A stretch of DNA of 64,000 bases from the NCBI RefSeq assembly GCF_022965805.1, contig NC_133116.1:8936101-9000100 (forward strand), given 5' to 3'. Shown piece after piece: positions 1 through 11,155 of this stretch. Under the pieces are notes generated by a model. That model did not search any database. It was not told where the DNA came from and was given only the letters and a program-made list of their open reading frames with translations. The position numbers were made by a program, and so were the translations under genes. Each line of letters starts with the position of its first letter. Position 1 is the stretch's first letter. The DNA is from Primulina eburnea. Taxonomy: Eukaryota; Streptophyta; Magnoliopsida; Lamiales; Gesneriaceae.

Positions 1-2
1 TC

Positions 3-815
3 CAAGATTTTAAAAAAGTCAATGATTACAATTAGGCGATGTATAGAATAATCTCGCAATTAAAATTTTGTGGACTTGAGGTCACAAAATCTGATATGCT
101 TGAAAACACATTTTCCACATTTCATGCATCAAATATTACTCTACAGCAACAATATAGAGTACGTGGATTTGCGAGATATTCTGAGCTCATCACCTGTCTT
201 CTTGTGGCGGAAAAGAACAATGAGCTATTAATGAGAAATCATCAGTCCCGACCCACTGGATCAACAGCATTTCCCGAAGTAAATGCTGTAAGTAAAAATG
301 AATTTAAACCTCGGAACCAAAATCAAATTCATAGACAAGATTTTGGTCGAGGTCGAGGTCGAGGTCGAGGTCGTGGACGTGGACGTGGACGTGGAATTGG
401 CCGTGGTCGTGGTCGAGGCCGTGGTTTTGAAAATAATAGAGATAGTTATTTTTATAATTCATCTCAAAAGAGCGTCTCAAACCATCCACAGAAAAGGCAT
501 CATGAGAATACAAGTATTAATGAGAATCACTCAAAAAAATATGAAAGTTCTTGTTACAGATGTGGTACTCCAGGACATTGGTCCAAAGTTTGTCGAGCCC
601 CTGAGCATCTTTGTAAACTTTATAAAGAATCATTAAAGGGGAAAGAAAAGGAGATCAACTTCACTGAACGCAGTGACCGTTTGAGTGATTTAACTCATTT
701 TGATGCTGGTGATTTTATGAATGATTTCTCTGGAAATGGTCAACATGTTGGTGGGATAGAAATGAACAATTTTGATGCTACAGATTTTCTCAATTATTTC
801 TCTGAAAATGAATAA
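3..815 (+). pseudogene. copia A gag (nucleocapsid) with an in-frame stop
   Basis: Gag packages the element RNA. The frame is already open at the window edge, meets a TAG at 33-35, and then runs 258 codons from the ATG at 39. Residues about 103-129 from that ATG form an RG-repeat (RGG-like) tract, followed by one CCHC zinc knuckle at residues 172-185 (CX2CX4HX4C, sequence CYRCGTPGHWSKVC). The equivalent codon in copia B at about 22219 is not a stop, so the TAG is a lesion. The N-terminal half is outside the window. Confidence 0.88.
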
Positions 816-960
816 TTTAATGGTAGAATATAAATGTACAATAATTGATTTTTCATGTATTCATGTAATAATGTTTTATTGTATAATTATGATATGTATT
901 ATATTTACATATGTATTTTCAGTAATTTTATTTCATTGCATATTTTTTTGAAGTTCAAAT

Positions 961-3900
961 ATGGAAAATGCTATGAGCAAAGCTGAAGTTTGCATACCCG
1001 ATAGTAGTACAACGCACACTATCGTCCGAGATAAAAGATATTTCTTGGAACTAAAACCAACAAAAACAACGGTGAATACAATATCAGGTCCTGTAGACTT
1101 GATTAAAGGATGTGGTAAAGCATAATTTTTGTTACCTAATGGTACAAAATTTTTGATCAATGATGTTTTATATTTACCACAATCGAAAAGATATTTGTTG
1201 AGTTTTAATGATATATATTCTCATGGGTATGATACTCAAATAATGAATGAAGGGAATGAGAAATATATGTGTCTTATCACATATAAATCAGGAAAGAAAT
1301 ATGTGATTGAAAAACTACCAATGCTCCCTACTGGATTGCATTATACACATATAAGTCCCATTGAATCAAACATGGTAGTTGATAATTCTTCGATATTAAC
1401 CAATTGGCATGATCGATTGGGACATCCTGGTTCAACAATGATGCGAAGAATTATAGAAAATACACATGGTCATCCACTGAAAGACCAGAAGATCTTTCAG
1501 AATAATAAGTTTCAATGTCAAGCATGTTCTCTTGGAAAACTTATTATAAGACCATCACCAGTCAAAATCCAAACTGAATCACCAATGTTTCTTGAACGTA
1601 TTCAGGGTGATATTTGTGGACCAATCCATCCACCATGTGGACCATTCAGATACTTTATGGTATTGATTGATGCCTCCAGCAGATGGTCACATGTATGTTT
1701 ATTGTCAACTCGAAATGTTGCATTTGCAAGATTACTTGCTCAAATAATAAAATTGAGGAATCAGTTTCCCGATTATACAATCAAGAAAATTAGACTTGAT
1801 AATGCTGGTGAATTTACTTCCCAGACTTTCAATGATTATTGTATGTCTATGGGAATCATTGTTGAGCATCCTGTTGCTCATGTACATACACAGAATGGAT
1901 TGGCTGAATCATTGATTAAACGTCTGCAAATGATTGCTAGACCAATGATTATGAAAACAAAGCTCCCTATTTCTATATGGGGACATGCAATTTTACATGT
2001 TGATTCATTAATTCGCATCAGACCAAGTGCATATCATAAATACTCCCCATTGCAGCTTGCATTTGGTAAAGAACCAGACATTTCTCATCTGAGAATTTTT
2101 GGATGTATGGTGTATGTGCCTATTGCACCACCACAACGAAAGAAAATGGGACCTCAAAGAAAGGTTGGAATTTATATCGGTTATGATAGTACATCAATCA
2201 TTCGATATCTTGAACCTCAGACAGGAGATGTGTTCACAGCACGTTTTGCTGATTGTCATTTTAATGAGGAAATCTTCCCAATGTTAGGGGGAGAACAAAA
2301 ACATACCGAAAAAGAAATTACATGGTACGTATCATCATTGTTACATCTGGATCCAAGAACAAAACAATGTGAAAAAGATGTACAACAAATTGTACACTTG
2401 CAAAGAATAGCAAATCAAATACCAGATGCATTTGCAGACACAAAAGGGGTAACTAAATCATATATACATGCTGCAAATGCCCCTACTCGAATTGAAATTC
2501 CAAAGAAACAAATGGAACATACTCATGATGTCATTAAACGCCTGAAGCGTGGAAGGCCAGTCGGTTCCAAGGATAAAAATCCTCGAAAAAGAAAATCCAT
2601 AGAGAAACACGATGATCACAAAATAAAGAATGATGTTTCTGAAGAAACACATGATGATCACAAAATAGAGAATGGTGTTCCTGAAGAAACACATGATGAT
2701 GAAAATGTTCTGTCAGAACCACAAACTGACGAGAATCATGAAATCTCTATCAATTACATTAATACTGGAAAAATATAGAACCGAAAAGATATAGATGAAA
2801 TTGATGATATATTTTCTTATAATGTGGCAATCGACATCATAAATGATAACGAAGATCATGAACCAAAATCTTTTGGTGAATGTAAAAATCGGCAGGATTG
2901 GATAAAATGGAAAGATGCCATCCAGGTTGAATTGGATTCGCTAAATAAACGTAATGTTTTTGGACCTATAGTCCTTACACCTGAAGGTGTAAAACCTGTT
3001 GGATACAAATGGGTTTTTATTCGAAAGCGAAATGAGAAAAATGAAATAGTAAGATATAAAGCTCGACTTGTTGCACAAGGTTTTTCTCAAAGGCCTAGAA
3101 TTGATTATGAAGAAACGTATTCTCCTGTGATGGATGCAATTACGTTTCGGTATTTGATTAGCTTGGCGGTATCTGAAAATTTAGAAATGCGTCTTATGGA
3201 TGTTGTTACAGCTTACTTATATGGATCACTTGATAGTAATATATATATGAAAATCCCTGAAGGACTTAAGATGCCTGAAGCACAAAGTTCAAAACCTAGG
3301 GAATGTTATTCTGTGAAATTACAAAGATCATTATATAGGTTAAAGCAATCAGGTCGAATGTGGTATAATCGACTAAGTGATCACTTGATGAAAAAGGGAT
3401 ATGTAAATAATTCAATATGCCCTTGTGTTTTCATTAAGAAAACAACATCCGGATGCGTAATTATTGCTGTATATGTTGATGATTTAAACATCATTGGAAC
3501 GAATAAGGAAATTCAAGAAGTTGTGTCATACTTGAAGGAAGAATTTGAAATGAAGGATCTTGGAAAAACCAAGTATTGTCTGGGTTTACAAATTGAACAA
3601 AAAGAATGTGGAATGTTTGTTCACCAGACAAATTATACAGAAAAGATCCTTAAACGTTTTAATATGGATAAAGCAAATCCTTTAAGTACTCCAATGGTTG
3701 TTAGATCATTAAACATAGAAAAGGATCCATTCCGTCCATGTGAAGATGATGAAGATATTCTTGGTCCAGAAGTACCATATCTAAGTGTCATCGGTGCCCT
3801 TATGTACCTTACAAATTGTACAAGGCCTGATATATCTTTTGTCGTGAATCTGTTGGCAAGATTTAGCTCATATCCAACAAAGAGACACTGGAACGGAATT

Positions 3901-4475
3901 AAACATATATTCCGTTATCTACGAGGAACGACAGACTTGGGAATTTTGTATTCAAAAGATGCTAATCCAAGTATAATTGGTTATGCCGATGCTGGATACT
4001 TATCTGATCCACACAAGACACGTTCCCAAACTGGATATGTATTTACTCGTGGAGGCACTGCAATATCTTGGCGTTCACAGAAACAAACGCTCGTAACAAC
4101 TTCGTCAAATCATGCCGAGATTATTGCACTACATGAAGCAAGTCGTGAATGTGTGTGGTTAAAATCAATGACCCAGCATATCCAAATTTCATGTGGATTA
4201 TCATTCGATGAGAAGCCTGTGATACTATATGAAGATAATGCTGCATGTGTTGCTCAAATGAAAGAATGATACATAAATTAAAAAGCGACAGAACTAAACA
4301 TATTCCTCCTAAGTTCTTCGCATTCACCAAGGAGCTTGAGAAGAATAAATGTATTGATGTTCGTCACATTCAATCAAGTGAAAACTCATCAGATCTCTTC
4401 ACAAAGTCACTTCCTACATCAATATTCAGAAAGCACATATATAATATTGGGATGCGCAATCTACGAAATTTGTGA
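961..4475 (+). pseudogene. copia A pol polyprotein (PR-IN-RT-RH), disabled
   Basis: Order of domains: a protease remnant with DSSTTHTI where DSG is usual; a GAG-pre-integrase HHCC region beginning near HDRLGHPG; an integrase core with acidic positions in GDICGP, LDNAGEF and NGLAES; reverse transcriptase with the YVDD box; and RNase H. The protease and integrase parts are separated by TAA (1123-1125), integrase and RT by TAG (2776-2778), all in one frame. After 4267 (TGA) the C-terminus continues in another frame to 4475. In copia B the residue run across this last lesion is uninterrupted, so these are secondary mutations. No full-length product is expected. Confidence 0.92.
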
Positions 4476-4639
4476 AGAATTGTTCATGTCAACATCAGGG
4501 GGAGTTTACGTGACTGCACTCTTTTTCCCTTACTACGGTTTTTATCCCAATGGGTTTTTCCAAGTAAGGTTTTTAACGAGGCAGTACAAAACACGTAATG
4601 AAGACATCATCGTATCATGATCATCATCACAAGGGGGAG

Positions 4640-4915
4640 TGTTGAAATAGTATATTTGAATATTGAAAAAGTAATAGTTGAATATTTGAATGTTGAAAAT
4701 AAGAGTTGTAAAGATAGAAATTTGTGTGTGATGATGTAGGTAATGATGTATTTTATTTTTGGATTATGTGTAATGAAACTCTATAAATAGATCTCTCATT
4801 TGTGAAGAAAAACACAATTGAGTAGAGAGAAAAATATTATAAAGTGTGTAGTTTGGTAAATTTTGAGAGTTTGAGATTTTTACTTTTTACCATAAATTTT
4901 TACTTTTTCACAACA
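4640..4915 (+). repeat. 3' LTR of copia A
   Basis: A 276-bp LTR beginning TGTTGAAATAG and ending CAACA, immediately after the purine tract AAGGGGGAG. It carries a TATA box (TATAAATAG, 4782-4790). The same sequence, diverged, forms the two LTR remnants of copia B at 21808-21959 and 50118-50386, which supports the boundaries. Confidence 0.88.
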
Positions 4916-5271
4916 CAACGATATTATTATTTCAATTAAAATGAAATTTTAATATAAGATATTTGTTTTTAAATCTCAAAACATTTAATTATGTGTTCGG
5001 TTTTTGTCAGATCAAAACTTTCTCTATAATATATGAATACAAAAAATAAAAAATGCACTCAATGTGTCCACGATTTTTTCTGGATGAAATTCAGTACAAA
5101 ACATTGAAAGTTGAAACATATATATGATTTTACAGAACAAATTGGTTTAAATATGATCTCAATAATAAAATTTTGAGCATAAAATTGGAACACATATATT
5201 AATATCAATACTTTATACACTTGTTTGTGAGCAAAAATATCATGTGTTAATACGTGAGCTGAAAACGTTAA
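4916..5271. other. AT-rich intergenic, no feature seen
   Basis: No open frame, repeat or RNA gene that I can support. It ends in the TTAA that flanks the next element. Confidence 0.6.
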
Positions 5272-5781
5272 GGCTGCGTTTGGTTGCAGGATAAAATAAA
5301 CTAATGATTAGTAAGTAAATGATAAAGAAAATGATTGTTGTATAAATGTAATATATGGTAGTATGTTTGGTAAGATTTTTAAGTATAGGATAATCTTGAA
5401 ATTTTTGATGAAATGACAAAATTGTCCTTCCTCTTTTATTTTTCTTGTTCCACTCCGATGACGGCGGTCCGGCGGTGGCTGTGCGGTGGCGTCCGACGAA
5501 TTTCCGGCGAGGGCGGCGACGGTCCGGCGAGGGCGGCGGCGGCAGTCCGGCAGCCGAGGTGGTTCAATAGCGGTAAAGGAAGAAGGGTAAAATTGGAAAG
5601 AGAGTAGGGATAGAGGGGAGATTAATAATCCTTCGGAGGAAGGAGGTATTATTTATCACACATAATACCACCTAATCACTTGTAGGAGGGATTGAACTGG
5701 ATAAATAAAAATCGTACCAAACGCAGGATAAAGTGTGATAAAATAATCAATCCTACATAATCCTATCTACCAAACGCAGCC
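5272..5781. mobile_element. MITE-like inverted-repeat element with GC-rich core
   Basis: A 510-bp segment starting GGCTGCGTTTGGT and ending in its exact complement ACCAAACGCAGCC, flanked on both sides by TTAA (5268-5271 and 5782-5785). A second ACCAAACGCAG copy sits inside the right end near 5716. The core (about 5455-5600) is strikingly GC-rich with CGGCGG runs, unlike its AT-rich surroundings. Because TTAA is palindromic, the duplication can be read as TA or TTAA. The TGTTTGG-like terminus resembles Tourist/PIF-Harbinger MITEs, but the superfamily is not settled. Confidence 0.72.
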
Positions 5782-6409
5782 TTAAATATCATATATTAAT
5801 ACTATATTTTTTATTTTTTATATCAATTTTCATTCGAAAAAATGTGTCATTGATAACAAAAAAATTTATACATATTTGGTATTCATAAATCTTATATTAG
5901 TATCAGATCTAAAATCTTTAATACTCAATATCATATATTAATAACAGTTTTTGAAATTTTTATACCGAATTTTCGTCTGAAAAAAAAATATAGTTAATAT
6001 CAAAATTTGTTATATATTTTTTTATACTAAAAAATCATATATTAACGTCAGATCTAAAATTTTAATATTATGTACTCAATTTAATCCGAAAATATAAACG
6101 TGGATAGAAGGATTGTGTTAGTGAACGATGAAAGAAAAACACATTGATGTCCTTCAATATTTTTCCATAATGAAACTTTTACTTTTCAATTGGTCCAATG
6201 GAAGCACTCAACCACGCTTACGCTGCTGATCCTATTTTCTTACATTGTTGAATGCGTGGGGCTATTCTTCAGACACCAAACCCTTGCCTACTCGTACGAT
6301 TTCCCAATTGACAGTCAACTCTCTTCATACGCGAGATTATCACTACTTTTCTCAAGATTATGAATTTTTTGAAAACTCGAGAGATTTTGATCCGGTGAAC
6401 CCAAAAACG
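5782..6409. other. AT-rich upstream region
   Basis: No coding evidence. It contains imperfectly repeated AT-rich phrases around 5790-6060 of the type 'atcatatattaa'. It presumably holds the promoter and 5' leader of the exon at 6410. I did not find a convincing single TATA box. Confidence 0.4.
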
Positions 6410-7163
6410 ATGCATGATTTCTTCATATATTCGAGCTTCTGTATATTCTGTGTCATCATCTTATCCGAAAGATCTTCCGGCGCCGATTACCGATATGAAG
6501 CCTGCAGCGTACCGGTCCTTTGTGGTGGCCTGAACATAAGCTTTCCGTTCTATATTCAAGGCCTGCAGGAAGCCTACTGTGGATTCCCTGGATTTATGCT
6601 AAACTGCAGCGATCTTGGATCCCCAGTTCTTGAATTACCCGGAAACGAATATGTAATCGAGGGAATCTCTTATAGAAACCGGAATTTTCGTGTGATTGAT
6701 TCAGCTGTTTTAAACTCAAATTCCAGCAGCTGTCTCCCAGGAATTAGAAACAGCACGCTTTATACGCGGCCCCAGTTCGATTATGTAGATGCAACACATC
6801 TCCGTCTGTTCGGAGACTGCCGGGAGAAGTTAACTAATGATCTGTCTAGGTACCAGGTTGACTGTGGTAACTGGGACTTGGCATTGTATGATGATGGTAG
6901 AGATGAAAACTTGATCAGAATTGCGCTGGAAGATTGCCCAAGAAACGTTCTGGTGCCGGTGGATGGGGCCGGCCAATCGGGCGGTGGAAACGGCGGAATT
7001 GGAGATGTCCTCGAGGTTGCCAAGAAGGGATTTGAATTGAACTGGATAGCAGCCGATTGTGACGCATGTGAAATAAGTGGTGGGAGTTGTGGATTTAATG
7101 AAACTTCTTATAAATTCATGTGTTTCTGCCCTGACAGACCTCATTCCGCGACTTGCAAACCTG
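6410..7163 (+). CDS. LRK10L-type extracellular-domain exon (possible alternative first exon 1a)
   Basis: The frame opens upstream at 6245 without an ATG. The ATG at 6410 gives a good signal peptide (MHDFFIYSSFCIFCVIIL...). The 251 codons encode a GUB_WAK_bind domain (N-terminal CSVPVLCGGLNISFPF, then YCGFPGF and LNCSD) followed by a cysteine-rich WAK_assoc module (DCDACEISGGSCGF...FMCFCPD). This is the apoplastic, putatively wall-glucan-binding half of LRK10-like receptor kinases. The exon ends at a strong donor (CCTG|GTAAGT) in phase 1, the same phase as the downstream exon at 11156-11786. Joining it to exons 11973-12008, 12089-12337 and 12438-13393 gives an uninterrupted 664-residue receptor kinase. 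No separate kinase follows within the next 4.8 kb. It is therefore an alternative first exon or a tandem duplicate that lost its kinase. Confidence 0.72.
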
Positions 7164-7320
7164 GTAAGTTCTTTTCCCTTTTCTTCAGTATATTATTTCA
7201 GATACATCTCACCTGGTGTAGCGTAAATATGGCCGTATCACATACTTTAGGCATTAATCAATTAATTATTTCTACTTAACAGAATTAGCTAAATTGAAAT
7301 TTCTAAAAAATTCTCATAGA

Positions 7321-7323
<3 letters not shown>

Positions 7324-7362
<39 letters not shown>
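7324..7362. repeat. (AT)n microsatellite
   Basis: About 39 bp of uninterrupted AT dinucleotides, 160 bp inside the putative intron after exon 1a. Confidence 0.95.
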
Positions 7363-7366
<4 letters not shown>

Positions 7367-7500
7367 ACAGCCTCATTTTCATGAGCTGACGCTGATATGG
7401 AGAATTGCGCCGCGATTTAATCTATATTTTTTTATATAAAATATTCTACACTCTTAGTTTTTGCAATTATATGACCATATTGATTGAGATGTGTGTGGAT

Positions 7501-7702
7501 AAAGTCATTTTTTGAGTCACAAAAGGTGATCAATTTGGCTTTGTCCACTATGGGGAGTTTAATATCTTGACGAGTGAGTCTCATGTGAGACCGTCTTACA
7601 GAAAGTCATTTTTTTAGTCACAAAAGGTGATCAATTTGGCTTTGTCCACTATGGGGAGTTTAATATCTTGACGAGTGGGTCTCATGTGAGACCGTCTCAC
7701 AG
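7501..7702. repeat. 101-bp tandem duplication including a MITE end
   Basis: Two consecutive near-identical copies (7501-7601 and 7602-7702) starting AAAGTCATTTTTT and containing CTTTGTCCACTATGGGGAG and the first ~30 bp of a GTGAGAC-family MITE. The second copy continues into the complete MITE, so the duplication copied genomic flank plus the element start after insertion. Confidence 0.9.
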
Positions 7703-7853
7703 ATACTAATCTGTGAGACGAGTCAACCCTACTCATATTTATAATAAAAAGTAATACTCTTAACATAAAAAATTATTTTTTTTCATGGATGACTCAAATA
7801 AGAGATCCGTCTCACAAATTCGAACCGTGAGAACGTTTCACACAAGTTTTTGC
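7673..7853 (+). mobile_element. GTGAGAC-family MITE copy
   Basis: Full-length ~180-bp member: starts GAGTGGGTCTCATGTGAGACC, has the GTCTCAC palindromes at both ends and the AAAAAGTAATACT centre, and ends CACACAAGTTTTTGC. The flanks resemble an imperfect duplication (TATCTTGA / TATATTGA). Confidence 0.85.
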
Positions 7854-8152
7854 CTATATTGATAAAGCATATTTCATGGTTGATGATGGAATATGACTTT
7901 GATTTTTGCATATACTCTGTATACTTGCATGTTCCACCGAAAACATTATTAAAAAAAATATATCATTAAATTAGTCTGACCTCGTTTCCTGAAAGTTTCA
8001 AAATCATTAGTTGATATTAACATCTCTTTATTACATACAACATTGATTTTTTCGTTATTTACATGGGTTTGAACTCATATATGTCCCCTTATTAGTCGAT
8101 GTTATCGTTTTAAATCAAAATCCAACAGTCAGTCCTATCTAAATCTGTTTAC

Positions 8153-8278
8153 AGTAGGTCTCTTGTGATACAGTTTCACGAATCTTTATCCATGAGACTG
8201 ATCAATCATGTTCATATTTACAATAAGATGCATGTCTCACAAAATTGACTCGTGAGTCCATCTCACAATAGTTTTTGT
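8153..8278 (+). mobile_element. GTGAGAC-family MITE, degenerate
   Basis: Shortened, diverged copy: GGTCTCTTGTGATACAG at the left, CATGTCTCACAAAATTGAC in the middle and CTCACAATAGTTTTTGTG at the right. No target duplication is recognisable. Confidence 0.65.
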
Positions 8279-9290
8279 GATATTTTTAAGTTTGGAAATC
8301 CTTTAGGTTATGTATGGATGGAAATATTTGAAATCAATTGTTTAATAATGCGACAATCGAACGAATCACAATATAATTCAAATTTTTGGAATATTAGAGT
8401 TATTTGAAATCCATTGTGATATATACAAATATATTGTAGATAACTAAGATGTAGCATTGATTTTATTTGTTAAGGTTATTCAACAATGAAATTTAATTTT
8501 AAACTAATAGATTTTAAATGAACCGATCCAAATATGTGGTTTTTTCTCCACCACCAATCTTCAATACATGCTGAGGAATCCATTAGGGTCTATGCACAAA
8601 GCATGGGTCAATTAAAAAATAAAATAAAATAAAATTGGGCCTGAGTAGTTCTCCTGGTGCATGCACCATAGCCAAGGCCCATTTGTACTATCGTACAGCA
8701 TCATTGGATAAATCAATAGAGATTATTTTCATCCGTACACCTTAATACTTCATGCAAGAGGAATTGCATATGTTTATTTTTATTATTATTCTTGTTTTTT
8801 CCCTAAAAAATAATGATTACCAGTGTAGATCTACTTGTTGTTAATAGATCGGGTTTCTGTAGATTTTTTTCATTTTATTTTATTTTTTAAAATTTTGTTT
8901 CTTATTTTTGATATATTATAGTTTGACCTATGTTTTTTTTTACTTTAAATATATCTTTCAATTATTATTTAAAAATTATAATAAGAGAAGCATTTTTTTT
9001 TTAAAAAAAAATATGTTTTATAAACAATTTAAAAAATCTTGTTCAAATACATACTTTTTTTTTCATTTTATAAAACGCTAAAACGTTTAAAAAATACTTG
9101 TCCAAACAGATTTTAATCTCTTACCGTGTCTCTCGTCGAAATATTTTTTAAAATGTTTGTAACAAAAAGACCAATATTTTAAGGTCAGATATCTCCGAAT
9201 TTTCAATTGTTGGCTAATATTGGACTAGACTGGCTGCTCTCCTCTCATCTCTATTAAAGACTCTTGTATTTTAGTTCTTGGATTCTTTTT

Positions 9291-9472
9291 GAGTGAGTTT
9301 CATGTGAGACCGTCTCACGGATCTTAATCTGTGAGACGAGTCAACCCCACTCATATTCACAATAAAAAGTAATATTTTTAGATTAAAAAGTAATACTTTT
9401 TCATATATGACCCAAATAAGATATCCGTCTCACAACTACGACCCGTGAGACCGTCTCACACAAGTTTTTATC
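9291..9472 (+). mobile_element. GTGAGAC-family MITE copy with 9-bp duplication
   Basis: 182 bp from GAGTGAGTTTCATG to CAAGTTTTTATC. Flanked by ATTCTTTTT (9282-9290) and ATTCTCTTT (9473-9481), an 8-of-9 match, consistent with a 9-bp target duplication. Confidence 0.88.
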
Positions 9473-9959
9473 ATTCTCTTTTATCTCAACTTGATCCGTT
9501 GTATATAACAGCATCAATAGGTTGCATTAAATAATTTAATCGTTTATGTATATCATCAAAATTATTATTAATCATGCGCGCGCACAAACATATATATGAT
9601 TTATGAAAAGTAGGAAAACTGATATAGTAAGTTGGCGTGAATTGAATTTTGATCGTCAAGTTACTCACAATTATGTTTTGATAGAAAAACTTAGCTTATT
9701 TAGCATTTTTGATCATATTTTAAAAATGAACATTTATATGACGTCAGTGTTGTTAATGCACCGATGTGATGACGCAAGACATTACTGACATGTTATGCTT
9801 GATAATAACATCTAGGAAAAAACTTAAAGAAACTTTCTTTTACACTAAAACTGATTGCTTTATACTAACGATTGATTAGAAATCCAAAATACTATTTAGG
9901 CCAAGGTAGAAAATTGCTACTTTTCCAGTACATTTATACGTAACTCTTGAAATATTTCA

Positions 9960-9992
<33 letters not shown>

Positions 9993-10199
9993 TATTATTA
10001 TTTGATGATCACCAGTCAATTAGCATAAGGAATTTCTTCGCTTTTACGTAAAAATTTCGTTTAACTTGTCGGACGGAGAGGGAGTGGGCCGGAGTTGTGC
10101 TGTCATCGTCAATGGAAAAAGCTAATTTAATGGTTGAATGCATAATATGAATGGACACTTTATTTATTTTTTTTAAAAAAACAAAACATATTTTAATAT

Positions 10200-10530
10200 T
10201 ACGAGACAGTCAGAGTATTTTATATATGTGAGATGTGTCGATTGGGTCTATACTTAAAGTAAAAAGTAATATTTATAATATAAAAGTAATATTTTCATGG
10301 GTGTGGTCGGATAATATATAGATAACACAAAATTAACTAATGAAACGGTCTCACAAGACTTTTACGAATAAATATTTCAATGGAATAACATAATTATCCA
10401 ATAATTATTGAATAAGTCTACAGTGAGACGGATTGATTCGGTCTATATTTATAATTACTTTTTCATTAATCGTACCAGGTTAGATATCCGTGTCAAAAAA
10501 TTGACATCTGAGATTGTACAATATCTCTTA
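10200..10530 (+). mobile_element. two degenerate GTGAGAC-family MITE fragments
   Basis: Two diverged fragments in a row (about 10200-10365 and 10412-10530). They keep the AAAAAGTAATATTT centre, scattered GTGAGA / GTCTCAC motifs and the ATATCCGTGTC stretch, but have indels and no clear duplications. Confidence 0.5.
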
Positions 10531-11155
10531 AATTTTTTATAATCCTCAATTTTTTTTTACAAACTAAATGGGAAAATTAAAAGTTATCTTGATATCACCA
10601 ACCTTTTTCAAAGCCTCCCAACTTTTCGTTTTTTTCTAATCTTATACGAGACTTTGATTTTCTTTTTTTCTGATCGTAATTCATCGCATGATAAAGTTTA
10701 AACATAATATTTGACACGAAAAATAATAATAATTCCATATAATCAAATTTTTTATATTCCAGATATTTTATAAAAAAATTGATTTATATGAGAATTTATA
10801 ATGCATTTTCTTGTATGATCATCTAATTTTGTAGTTTTTTTTAACTCATGTCACAGTCAATGGTCAATTATGTAAACGACCCGCAAGTCAAGTTGATAAT
10901 GACAGCGAAACTTGAGTGTTCCTAACCTCAATCTGACCATTTCAAACTAATTTAAGCAAATAAATAAAAAAAAACAATAATAATTAAAAAATATATATAT
11001 CATTTCAAGTTTTTTTTTCAGATTATATTATTTCTAAATTAATTTTATTGGGTTCGGTCAAGTCAACTACGGCGTTTGTAGCACAAACAACAGCTGTGTT
11101 ACAAAAGTAAGACCACCGGAAGATAAAAATCTTGCCTCCATTTTCCCTTCTCTGC

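Larger units (their letters stand above)
1..4915 (+). mobile_element. Ty1/copia retrotransposon A, 5' end outside window, decayed
   Basis: The 3' portion of a copia-type LTR retrotransposon: gag, protease, integrase, reverse transcriptase and RNase H in copia order (integrase before RT), then a purine-rich tract (4631-4639) and the 3' LTR at 4640-4915. The 5' LTR and start of gag lie left of the window. In-frame stops at 33, 1123 and 2776 and a frame disruption near 4267 make it non-functional. It is a close relative of the broken copia element at 21808-50386 and served as the reference for recognising those pieces. Confidence 0.93.
7164..11155. other. 4-kb non-coding stretch between the two receptor exons
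   Basis: If exon 1a splices to the shared kinase exons, this is part of its first intron and also holds the promoter of exon 1b. It contains an AT microsatellite (7324-7362), a 101-bp tandem duplication, several GTGAGAC-family MITE copies (listed separately) and otherwise AT-rich sequence with no coding signal. Confidence 0.6.

Noticed and set aside
11132..11155. Starting the receptor kinase at 11132.
   Set aside because: The codon there is TTG. The first ATG is at 11156 and begins the signal peptide.
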